Below are positions 52,903 to 60,786 of a stretch of 64,000 bases of DNA, piece by piece. Position numbers and translations under genes: made by a program. The DNA comes from RBG-16-64-13 sp963718375 (GTDB lineage: Bacteria > Actinomycetota > Thermoleophilia > RBG-16-64-13). The notes under the pieces were generated by a model. That model did not search any database. It was not told the DNA's origin and worked only from the letters and a program-made list of their open reading frames with translations. Numbering within the stretch: the stretch's first letter is position 1; every line of letters starts with the position of its first letter. The stretch is from contig CAVQZD010000005.1 of the NCBI GenBank assembly GCA_963718375.1, positions 1 through 64,000 of the forward strand. The letters run 5' to 3'.

Positions 52903-53328
52903 ATGGTAGGTATGTTTCTATCCGGGGAGTTCGACCACTCGCTCGATCCTAAGGGTCGCGTGACCCTTCCCGCGCGCTACCGCGACTACTTCCGCGATGG
53001 GGTCGTGTTGGTGCGTTTTCCGGACCGCGAGCCCTGCATAAGCGTCTTCCATCCTGATTCTTGGGCTGAGTTCGATCAGAAGTATCTCGAAGAGAAGGAC
53101 TTCTATGAGAGTGCTGACGATCGGTGGTCGGCCCGCGACATCTACAGGATGCAGGACCGCGTCGAACCGGATGCGCAGGGGCGCGTCCTCCTCCCCGCTC
53201 AGCGCATCAAAGAGTTGGCTCTGAACGGCAAGGTCAAGATCATCGGCGTGCGCACGCACCTTGAGATCTGGGACCCCCAGACCCTGGAGGCCGAAGAAGC
53301 GAGAAGGCGAGGAGGCAACAATGGCTAG
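52903..53328 (+). CDS. mraZ: transcriptional regulator MraZ
   Basis: First gene of the division and cell wall cluster. It is a DNA-binding protein with two SpoVT/AbrB-like MraZ repeats: FDHSLDPKGRVTLPARYR near the start and RVEPDAQGRVLLPAQRIKEL near residue 85. The length is 141 from ATG 52903. An ATG nine bases later would begin MFLSGEF, closer to the family norm. I keep 52903 because the promoter predicts transcription starting at or next to it. The stop overlaps rsmH by eight bases. Confidence 0.95.
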   Translation: MVGMFLSGEFDHSLDPKGRVTLPARYRDYFRDGVVLVRFPDREPCISVFHPDSWAEFDQKYLEEKDFYESADDRWSARDIYRMQDRVEPDAQGRVLLPAQRIKELALNGKVKIIGVRTHLEIWDPQTLEAEEARRRGGNNG

Positions 53329-54283
53329 AGTGGCGGCTTCCTTCGCGACGGAGATGGCTATGGCACATGTACCGGTGTTGGCTCAGGAACTTCTGGACGT
53401 ACTCGACGTGCAGCCGGATAGCGTCGTAGTGGATTGCACCTTCGGCGCCGGCGGCCACGCTGCGCTGGTGGCGGCGGAGCTACGCGCGAAGGGCACGCTC
53501 ATCGCCTGCGACCAAGACCCGGTGGCGGTGCACTACTATCGGGACCTCAAGCATCTGCCGGAGGGTTCTCGCTTCATCGAAGGCAACTTCGCCGAGGTGC
53601 TGGCCGACCTGGCGGACGAGGGCTTCAAGGCCACCCACGTCTATCTGGACCTGGGCGTGAGCAGCATGCAGATCGATACGCCTGAGCGCGGGTTCTCGTA
53701 TAGCTACGACGCGCCGCTGGACATGCGCATGGACCCGTCCTTGCCCGTCACGGCGGCTGACATCGTGAACACCTGGTCCGAGCGCGACCTCACTCGGCTC
53801 TTCGGCAAGTATGGTGAAGAGCGCTATGCCGGGCGCATCGCGCACGCCATCGCCATGCGGCGCGCGGCCACTCCGTACAAGCGCACCTGTGAGCTGGTGG
53901 ATACCATCAAGCAGTCCATCCCCACGCCGGCTCGCTTTGGGCAAGGCAACCCGGCGCGACGGGTATTCCAGGCGCTACGCATAGAGGTGAACGACGAGCT
54001 GGGCAGCCTTGAGCGCGCGCTGCCTCTCGCATTCGACATCCTTGAGCCAGGGGGCGTGCTGGCGGTCATCAGCTTCCATTCACTCGAGGACCGTATAGTC
54101 AAAGAATTCTTCGCCGGTAAGGCACGCGGGTGCGTATGCCCGCCGGACTTCCCGGTGTGTGCGTGCGAGGGCAAGGAGACGGGAGAGATCCTTACCTCCA
54201 AGCCGCTCACCCCCGGACAACGCGAACTCGAACTCAACCCGAGGTCGGCTTCCGCAAAGCTGAGGGCGGCAAGGAAGCTTTGA
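53321..54283 (+). CDS. rsmH: 16S rRNA (cytosine-1402 N4)-methyltransferase RsmH
   Basis: SAM-dependent methyltransferase acting on the decoding-centre cytosine. Motif I is VVDCTFGAGGHAALV. The conserved HVYLDLGVSSMQID, RGFSYSYDAPLDMRMD and ISFHSLEDRIVKEFF segments are all present, and four cysteines occur near the C-terminus (CVCPPDFPVCAC). Length is 320. ATG 53321 has GGAGG at 53310-53314 and overlaps the mraZ end. A longer reading from 53261 is unlikely. Confidence 0.96.
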   Translation: MARVAASFATEMAMAHVPVLAQELLDVLDVQPDSVVVDCTFGAGGHAALVAAELRAKGTLIACDQDPVAVHYYRDLKHLPEGSRFIEGNFAEVLADLADEGFKATHVYLDLGVSSMQIDTPERGFSYSYDAPLDMRMDPSLPVTAADIVNTWSERDLTRLFGKYGEERYAGRIAHAIAMRRAATPYKRTCELVDTIKQSIPTPARFGQGNPARRVFQALRIEVNDELGSLERALPLAFDILEPGGVLAVISFHSLEDRIVKEFFAGKARGCVCPPDFPVCACEGKETGEILTSKPLTPGQRELELNPRSASAKLRAARKL

Positions 54284-55005
54284 TGGCAGCCACCACGCAC
54301 ACAGCCTGGCTGGATGCCTGGGAGGGTGCCTTCACCCCTTCTCCTCGTTCGTATCGTTCGGGCGTCCACAGCTACGGCCAGGCCCACACCCGCACCTACA
54401 GCAAGAGTCAGCGCACCAGTCGTCCAGCGGATCATCATACCTATCGTCCAAGCAAGACCATCTCGCAGGCTCCGGCTATCGATAACTACGATTGGGAAGC
54501 CGCTGCCCTGCACAGGCCGAGACGCAATGAGTGCGAGCGCGTGATATTGCATGCCGACAGGGTCGTCGACGCGAGAGCGGCCTCCGTGCAGTACTACGGC
54601 AGGGAAGCAACGGCACGCCGTCCAGACCCGTGGCCGGAGGCCCCTCGGCGCCAGGCCGCTCCTCGCTTGCGGGTCGTGAGCCGCAAGGCACCACGCTGGC
54701 GTTTGGGCGTGCTGGCGGGCGTCTTCGCAGCCTTGCTGATCGGACTCACGGTCGTAGCTCCCATAATGACGAGTTCGGCCGTGGCTGGGCTGGAATCGGC
54801 GATCGGCCAGACCGAGGCACAGCAACAGCAGTTGGAAGCGGATGCCGCCGCACTCTCTTCGCAGATCTCAAGTCTATCGTCGCCGCAGAGGGTGGCAGAG
54901 GAAGCGGCGCAGCTTGGGCTGGCGCCTGCTAACGACGTGAGCTATCTGTCCACCGGCGAGCAGTTGTTGGCTTCAGAAGGTGATACGACAGTAGCCGACA
55001 GGTAG
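54283..55005 (+). CDS. ftsL: cell division protein FtsL-like, with a long N-terminal extension
   Basis: Bitopic divisome protein expected to pair with FtsB/DivIC and activate FtsW-FtsI. The transmembrane helix lies at about 141-163, followed by a short coiled coil (Gln/Leu/Glu-rich, about 170-205) and a small extracellular end with a QRVAEEAAQLGLA motif typical of FtsL/DivIC. The cytoplasmic part of about 140 residues is unusually long. It is rich in Arg, Ser, Tyr, His and Pro and probably disordered. Sequence identity of FtsL is always low, so the call relies on topology and on position between rsmH and ftsI. ATG 54283 overlaps the rsmH stop. Confidence 0.85.
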   Translation: MAATTHTAWLDAWEGAFTPSPRSYRSGVHSYGQAHTRTYSKSQRTSRPADHHTYRPSKTISQAPAIDNYDWEAAALHRPRRNECERVILHADRVVDARAASVQYYGREATARRPDPWPEAPRRQAAPRLRVVSRKAPRWRLGVLAGVFAALLIGLTVVAPIMTSSAVAGLESAIGQTEAQQQQLEADAAALSSQISSLSSPQRVAEEAAQLGLAPANDVSYLSTGEQLLASEGDTTVADR

Positions 55006-55007
55006 CC

Positions 55008-56675
55008 ATGCGTCGGAGCAACAAACGTCTGGCGCTCTTTATGGGCGTGGCTTTGGTCTTCTTCTTCGGGTTGTTCGGCCGGGCATTCTACGTGCAAGTC
55101 GTGGCCGCTCCGGATCTTCAGAGGCAGGCGGCTGAGCACACCACTCGCACGATCGAGCTGAATGCCCGTAGGGGCACGATCTATGACCGCAACGGTCAGC
55201 CACTGGCAATATCGCAGGCCATGGCGACCGTGTATGCCACACCGGGTGATGTCAAAGACCCGGCGGCAGCAGCCGCGCAGCTGGCCCCGATCCTGGGAGT
55301 CTCAGAGAGCGATATCTACCAGAAGCTCAGCAGCGGCGCGGGATTCAAGTACTTGGCTCGTCGTGTGGCCTTGAGCATCGGAGTCCAAGTCAAGGAGCTC
55401 GATATCGAGGGCATCACTGTGATCGAGGAGGATAAGCGCGTCTACCCCATGGGCGCGCTTGCTCCACAGCTCTTGGGTTTCGTGGGGGGCGATGACTACA
55501 AAGGCATAGCCGGGTTGGAGCTCCAGTATGACGACTCGCTGTCAGGCACTCCCGGCGAGCTGACCGTGCTCAGCGATCTCCTCACGGGCAATCGAGTGAA
55601 GACCATCGCGACGAGGGAGGCCGTGCCCGGCGAGTCCATCACCCTCACCATCGACGCTGAGATACAGTTCAAGATGGAGCAGGTACTGGCTGGCGTGGTC
55701 GAGCAGTTCAAGGCGCAGAAGGCCTTCGGAGTGGTGCTCGATCCGGAGACGGGTGAAGTACTCGCCATGGCGAACACCCCGGTCTTCGACGCCAACGACT
55801 ATGCTGGTGCCGCCTTGCAGGAAGCGGACAGGCGGAACGCAGTGGTGTCCGACCAGTACGAGCCGGGTTCCACCTTCAAGATGCTGGTGGTGGCGTCGGC
55901 GCTGGAAGCCGGCCTGGTCACACCTGACTCGACCTTCGAGCTCGGACCGGACATCACCGTCTACGACCGGGTAGTACATGAAGCGCATGACGATGTGCCC
56001 AAGGTCCGGCACCTGTCTGTGACGGAGATACTGGCCCAATCGTCCAACGTCGGAGCCGTGACGCTGGGTCTGAAAGTCGGGAAGGAGCGCTTGGCGCAGA
56101 TGGTAAGCGCCTTCAACTTCACCGAGAAGCTGGGCATCGATTTCCCGGGCGAGGCAGCCGGCGAGATGCCCAAGGCCGAAGAGTGGTCAGGCACCACCAT
56201 AGCCAACGTCCCCATCGGACAAGGGGTGGCTGTGACCCCACTGCAGATGGCGGCCTCCTACGCGGCTGTCGCCAACGACGGCATACTGGTGCAGCCGCAT
56301 ATTCTGAAGGCCGACGCTGACTTCTGGAGCCGGCGCGTCATCAACCCCGTCGTGGCCGCGCAACTGAGAGAGATGCTGAAGGTGACAGTCGACGATGGTA
56401 CGGGCAGTCGCGCGCGGGTCGAAGGCTACGAGGTGGCGGGCAAGACGGGTACTGCGCAGAAGGTGAATCATGAGGCCGGAGGTTACTACGAGGACCGCTA
56501 TGTGGCCTCGTTTGTCGGCATGGTACCGGCGGTCGACCCCGAGCTCGTGATCCTGGTGATGGTGGACGAGCCGACGACTTCGCACCTGGGCGCACTGGTC
56601 GCGGCGCCTGCCTTTTCAGAGATCGCCGCATTCGCGGTCAATCGCCTCGGGATCGCTCCCTCAGCAAGCGACTGA
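55008..56675 (+). CDS. ftsI: penicillin-binding protein 3, septal transpeptidase FtsI
   Basis: Class B PBP that cross-links septal peptidoglycan with FtsW. It has one N-terminal membrane helix (about 5-25), a pedestal with ARRGTIYDRNGQPLA, and a transpeptidase domain. The catalytic Ser288 is in GSTFKML, SxN is in AQSSNVG, and KTGTAQ is at 479-484. The protein has 555 residues and no PASTA domains at the C-terminus, unlike Firmicute PBP2x. ATG 55008 is two bases after the ftsL stop. Confidence 0.96.
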   Translation: MRRSNKRLALFMGVALVFFFGLFGRAFYVQVVAAPDLQRQAAEHTTRTIELNARRGTIYDRNGQPLAISQAMATVYATPGDVKDPAAAAAQLAPILGVSESDIYQKLSSGAGFKYLARRVALSIGVQVKELDIEGITVIEEDKRVYPMGALAPQLLGFVGGDDYKGIAGLELQYDDSLSGTPGELTVLSDLLTGNRVKTIATREAVPGESITLTIDAEIQFKMEQVLAGVVEQFKAQKAFGVVLDPETGEVLAMANTPVFDANDYAGAALQEADRRNAVVSDQYEPGSTFKMLVVASALEAGLVTPDSTFELGPDITVYDRVVHEAHDDVPKVRHLSVTEILAQSSNVGAVTLGLKVGKERLAQMVSAFNFTEKLGIDFPGEAAGEMPKAEEWSGTTIANVPIGQGVAVTPLQMAASYAAVANDGILVQPHILKADADFWSRRVINPVVAAQLREMLKVTVDDGTGSRARVEGYEVAGKTGTAQKVNHEAGGYYEDRYVASFVGMVPAVDPELVILVMVDEPTTSHLGALVAAPAFSEIAAFAVNRLGIAPSASD

Positions 56676-56691
56676 GGCCGCACGTCGGTGA

Positions 56692-56697
56692 TAGAAT
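56692..56697 (+). promoter_or_regulatory. internal -10 box before murE
   Basis: TAGAAT at 56692-56697 ends eight bases before the GTG at 56706. The expected start of transcription is at or beside that GTG, giving a leaderless murE mRNA. No clear -35 is seen 17 bases upstream. This resembles the mraZ arrangement and would add a second promoter inside the dcw cluster. Confidence 0.5.
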
Positions 56698-56705
56698 CCC
56701 GACAC

Positions 56706-58268
56706 GTGAGACTCGATGATCTACTAGCCGAAGTTGCCGGCCGGCGCTTGTATGGATCGGCCACGAGCGACATCACTTCGCTGTGCTACAGGAGTGACGA
56801 GGCGGTGCCTGGCAGTCTCTTCTTCTGTGTCCCCGGCTTCAAGAACGACGGACACGATTTTGCGCGCCAAGCGGTGGACCAGGGGGCTGTGGCACTCTGC
56901 GTGGAGCGGCGCTTGGACCTGGCGGTCGCGCAGGTACTGGTGCCCTCGGTGCGGCACGCGATGGGGCCGATGGCCTCCGCGTTCTTCGGACATCCCAGTG
57001 AGCGGCTGCTGACCGTCGGCATCACGGGGACCAACGGCAAGACCACCTCCGCTTTCTTGACGGCGCATCTCTTGGACAGAGCCGGAGCGCGCGCAGGGCT
57101 CATGGGCACCGTGGAGAGACGCATGGGAGGCCGCACACTGCCCGCCGGCCGTACGACACCGGAGGCTTTGGACATCCAGCGAGACTTGGCCCAGATGGTG
57201 GATGCAGGGGATAAGGCGGCTGTGATGGAGATCTCGTCGCACGCGCTGGATCTGGGCCGGACACTGGGCCTGCGGTTCGCTGCCCTGGCCTTCACCAACC
57301 TGACCCAGGACCACCTCGACTATCACAAGACCATCGAGGAGTACTTCGCGGCCAAGAGCCTTCTGTTCCTGGACGAGGCTTATCGGACCGGCGAGCCCAC
57401 CTGCGTGATCAACGTCGACGACCCGTATGGCCTGGAGTTGGCGCTCAAGCTCCCCCGGCAGTCGGTGCTCGGTGTCTCCACCTCGGACACCGTGGGTGCT
57501 TGGGGGCCTGCCGAGCTGGAATGGAGTGACTACTCCGTCCAGAGGGACGGCACTCGAGGGACCCTGGTGATCCGCGGCAAGGCTCTGGCGTACGTCAGGG
57601 ACGCACCGACGATGCCGACCGGTGCCCAGGGTGATTCAGGCCACAGCGGACTGCGGCTGCCGGTCGCGACCCCCTTGTTGGGGGAGTTCAACGTCGCCAA
57701 CACGCTCACAGCCCTGGGGTTGGGGCTGGCGCTTGGTCTCGACCTCAGCCGGATGCTGGCCGGCCTCAAGGACTTCGGGGGTGTTCCTGGGCGCATGGAG
57801 GTCGTCGAGGCAGGTCAGGACTTCCTGGTCTTGGTCGACTACGCCCATACGCCCGATTCGATCCGGAACGCATTGGAGACGGCTCGGGGCTTCACCGAGG
57901 GGCGACTGATCGCTCTCGTGGGCTGCGGGGGTGACCGGGACAAAAGCAAGCGACCTCTGATGGGACGCGAGGCCGAAAAGGCCTCAGACCTGCTGTACGT
58001 GACTTCGGATAACCCGCGTAGCGAGGATCCGCTGGCGATCATCGAGGAGGTCTTGGCGGGTCTCGAGTCGCCGAGCAGGGCGATAGTAGAACCCGACCGG
58101 CGGCGCGCCATCGCCGGGGCGCTGGCTGAAGCTCGGCGCGGCGACGTGGTGGTGATCCTGGGCAAAGGGCACGAGTCCGGTCAGGAGACGGCCGGTCGCA
58201 TCGTCCCGTTCGACGACCGGCAGGTCGCTCGGGAAGAGTTGACGGCCATGATGAAGGATGAACGTTGA
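56706..58268 (+). CDS. murE: UDP-N-acetylmuramoyl-tripeptide synthetase MurE
   Basis: Adds the third residue of the peptidoglycan stem peptide. The ATP-binding GTNGKTT is at 108-114 and the family ISSHALDLGR and TNLTQDHLDYH segments are present. DNPR at 435-438 is the signature of enzymes that add meso-diaminopimelate rather than lysine. It has 520 residues. GTG 56706 begins with MRLDDLL, where MurE homology starts. An in-frame GTG at 56688 would add six residues upstream of the -10-like box and is less likely. The stop overlaps the murF start. Confidence 0.95.
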   Translation: MRLDDLLAEVAGRRLYGSATSDITSLCYRSDEAVPGSLFFCVPGFKNDGHDFARQAVDQGAVALCVERRLDLAVAQVLVPSVRHAMGPMASAFFGHPSERLLTVGITGTNGKTTSAFLTAHLLDRAGARAGLMGTVERRMGGRTLPAGRTTPEALDIQRDLAQMVDAGDKAAVMEISSHALDLGRTLGLRFAALAFTNLTQDHLDYHKTIEEYFAAKSLLFLDEAYRTGEPTCVINVDDPYGLELALKLPRQSVLGVSTSDTVGAWGPAELEWSDYSVQRDGTRGTLVIRGKALAYVRDAPTMPTGAQGDSGHSGLRLPVATPLLGEFNVANTLTALGLGLALGLDLSRMLAGLKDFGGVPGRMEVVEAGQDFLVLVDYAHTPDSIRNALETARGFTEGRLIALVGCGGDRDKSKRPLMGREAEKASDLLYVTSDNPRSEDPLAIIEEVLAGLESPSRAIVEPDRRRAIAGALAEARRGDVVVILGKGHESGQETAGRIVPFDDRQVAREELTAMMKDER

Positions 58269-59812
58269 TAGTACTGAGTGCGGAACAGGCAGGCAGGGCG
58301 CTGGGTGTCGGCACACTGAGAACCCAGGTTGCCGGCGTGAGCATCGACACCCGCACTCTCCGGCGCGGCGATCTCTTCATAGCGCTCGCTGGAGAACGTT
58401 TCGACGGCCATGATTACGTAGAGGCCGCCTTGGTCGCGGGTGCTACCGGCGCGGTGGTAGACGAGAGAGTCTGGCGGCAGCGGTCGCGGCGGGGTCGCGT
58501 TGGTGCGGAAGGATCAGGGGGCGTGGACCCGGGGCCCATCTATGAGGTCACCGACACGGTCGCGGCTGTGGGCGCCTTGGCTCGGGAGGTGCGGCGGGCC
58601 TCGGGGGCCACGGTCTTCGCGATCACGGGCAGCGCGGGCAAGACGAGTACCAAGGACATCCTCAGGGCTATGGTAGAGACCGTGAGCGTGACGGTAGCCA
58701 CTGTCGGCAACCAGAACAACGAGGTGGGGGTCCCATTGACCCTTCTCGAAGCGAGTCCTGAAACCCAGGCGGTCATCGTGGAGATGGGCATGCGGGGGCT
58801 CGGGCAGATCTCCGATCTGGCTTCGGTCGCCGAACCCGACATAGGCATAATCACCAACGTCCATCCGGTGCACCTGGAACTACTGGGCTCTCTGGAGAAT
58901 GTGGCAAGAGCCAAGGCGGAACTTGTGGCCGGCCTCAGACCTGGTGGCACCGCCGTCGTACCGGCAGACTGCGAGCCTCTGGAGAAGCTCCTGGACGGGT
59001 GCAGTCGTAGGCTGGTGAGCTTCGGTCTACAAGAGGCCAAGCATGCATCCGGGTGTGGTAGCGATGGAGGGGAGGGAGCAGACGTGACCGGGTGGCTTGA
59101 ACCGGGCGCCGGCGACCAAGAGTACACTTGGGTAGTGAGATGGCCAGGCGGCGAGACCCGCGTTGCGGTAGGTTGGATGCCGCGACACACTCTGGAAAAC
59201 GCCGTAGCGGCGGTCGCAGCCTGCTACGCTGCCGCGCTGCCGGTCGAAGTGTGCGCGGCCGGGATCCGGGATGTTGATTTGAGCGCCGGCCGAGGCCAGA
59301 CTCTGGAGGTCGGTGGCGTATGCGTGATAGACGACACGTACAACGCGAATCCGGCTGCGGTGAGTGCGGCGCTCGATCATCTCATGCAGGTGGCGGTCGC
59401 TCGCGGAGGCCGAGCTGTCGCAGTCTTGGGGGACATGCTCGAATTGGGCTCTCAGACGGTCCAGTATCATGAGCAGGCGGGCGAGCTGGCTGCAGCGGCG
59501 GGAGTGAGCATGTTGTGGGGTGTGGGCTCCTTATCTGCCGCGGCGGTGCGCGGTTTCGAGCGGTGGTGGCAGGACCACCCGGCGGAAGGGCTGGAATGGA
59601 GTGCGCGGCAACTGGATTCATCTGAGGAGGCCGAGGCACTCATGGAGGCTATTCATCCGGGCGACGTGGTACTCGTCAAAGGTTCCCGTGGCGTTCGACT
59701 CGAGAAAGTGGTAATAAGGATGGTCGGCGAGGCGAGGGCCGGAAGATGGGGTGGGGGGAGCGATAGTCCAGACGTCGATGACGACCTGACACGGGAGAAG
59801 CGACATTGCTAG
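58265..59812 (+). CDS. murF: UDP-N-acetylmuramoyl-tripeptide--D-alanyl-D-alanine ligase
   Basis: Attaches D-Ala-D-Ala to the UDP-MurNAc tripeptide. The N-terminal domain has SIDTRTLRRGDLFIAL. The P-loop is GSAGKT (122-127). The segments NQNNEVGVPLTLL and DDTYNANPAAVSAALD are the MurF signatures. Length is 515, somewhat long, with low-complexity insertions near residues 75-95 and 255-280 and an extended charged C-terminus. TTG 58265 overlaps the murE stop and has AGGA upstream. Confidence 0.95.
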   Translation: MIVLSAEQAGRALGVGTLRTQVAGVSIDTRTLRRGDLFIALAGERFDGHDYVEAALVAGATGAVVDERVWRQRSRRGRVGAEGSGGVDPGPIYEVTDTVAAVGALAREVRRASGATVFAITGSAGKTSTKDILRAMVETVSVTVATVGNQNNEVGVPLTLLEASPETQAVIVEMGMRGLGQISDLASVAEPDIGIITNVHPVHLELLGSLENVARAKAELVAGLRPGGTAVVPADCEPLEKLLDGCSRRLVSFGLQEAKHASGCGSDGGEGADVTGWLEPGAGDQEYTWVVRWPGGETRVAVGWMPRHTLENAVAAVAACYAAALPVEVCAAGIRDVDLSAGRGQTLEVGGVCVIDDTYNANPAAVSAALDHLMQVAVARGGRAVAVLGDMLELGSQTVQYHEQAGELAAAAGVSMLWGVGSLSAAAVRGFERWWQDHPAEGLEWSARQLDSSEEAEALMEAIHPGDVVLVKGSRGVRLEKVVIRMVGEARAGRWGGGSDSPDVDDDLTREKRHC

Positions 59813-60786
59813 AGGTCATGGCAGCTGCGCTGATGGCGCTGGTGATAGGCATGGCCGCGGGGCCGCGATACATCCGGTGGCTGACCAAACGGGGCATCGG
59901 GCAGAATGTCAGGGAGGTCGGTCCGGAGAGCCACATTGAGAAGCAGGGCACTCCCACGATGGGCGGCGTGCTCATCTTGGCCGCGGCTTTCATCCCCTAC
60001 GTCATCTTCGCCACCCACAACGCGAGCAGTCTCGTGCTCTTCATCATCACTTTTGGCTGTGGTGTCATCGGGTTTGCCGACGACCTGATGAGCCAATGGC
60101 GCAGGCGCTCACTGGGGCTGCGGGGCTGGGTGAAGCTGCTGCTGATGTTGCCACTTACCGTCGTCGCGGTCTGGATAGGGCTCAAGTGGGGCGGCATCGA
60201 CACCATCCTGGAGATCCCCTTCGTAGAGGGGGGTCTAGATATCGGGTGGGGTTACTACATCTTCGCTTTCCTGCTCGTGGCAGGATTCTCGAACGCGGTG
60301 AACCTCACCGATGGGCTGGACGGCTTGGCGGCGGGCACCGTGTCCGTGTCCTTCATGGCCTTCGCCGGCATCGCCTTCCTGAGGGGAAAGCCCAATCTCG
60401 CGATTTTGGCGGTATGCCTGGCCGGCGCGTCTCTGGGGTTTCTCTGGTACAACACTCATCCCGCCAGCGTGTTCATGGGGGATACGGGTTCTCTGGCCCT
60501 GGGGGCGGGCCTGGCGGCCGTGTCCATCGCTACGAATATGGAGATGCTGTCTCTTGTCATAGGGGGCGTTTTCGTTGCTGAGGCGCTCAGCGTGATAATC
60601 CAGGTGTTCAGCTTCAAGGTGTTTCGCCGGAGGGTCTTCTTGATGGCTCCCTTGCACCACCACTTCGAGCTCAAGGGCTGGTCGGAGACGAAGATCATAG
60701 TGCGCTTTTGGATCCTGGCCGGCATCCTCTCCGCGGCGGGCTTCGCCCTCTACTATCTCTCCAATACCCGGATCCCCGTGGGCTGA
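59806..60786 (+). CDS. mraY: phospho-N-acetylmuramoyl-pentapeptide transferase MraY
   Basis: Membrane enzyme making lipid I from UDP-MurNAc-pentapeptide and undecaprenyl phosphate. It has about ten transmembrane helices. The active-site segments are GFADDLM, NLTDGLDGLAAG, FMGDTGSLALG and the cytoplasmic MAPLHHHFELKGWSE loop. It has 326 residues. TTG 59806 overlaps murF by seven bases and follows GGGAGAAG. The stop and the next ATG share bases (TGATG). Confidence 0.97.
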   Translation: MLEVMAAALMALVIGMAAGPRYIRWLTKRGIGQNVREVGPESHIEKQGTPTMGGVLILAAAFIPYVIFATHNASSLVLFIITFGCGVIGFADDLMSQWRRRSLGLRGWVKLLLMLPLTVVAVWIGLKWGGIDTILEIPFVEGGLDIGWGYYIFAFLLVAGFSNAVNLTDGLDGLAAGTVSVSFMAFAGIAFLRGKPNLAILAVCLAGASLGFLWYNTHPASVFMGDTGSLALGAGLAAVSIATNMEMLSLVIGGVFVAEALSVIIQVFSFKVFRRRVFLMAPLHHHFELKGWSETKIIVRFWILAGILSAAGFALYYLSNTRIPVG

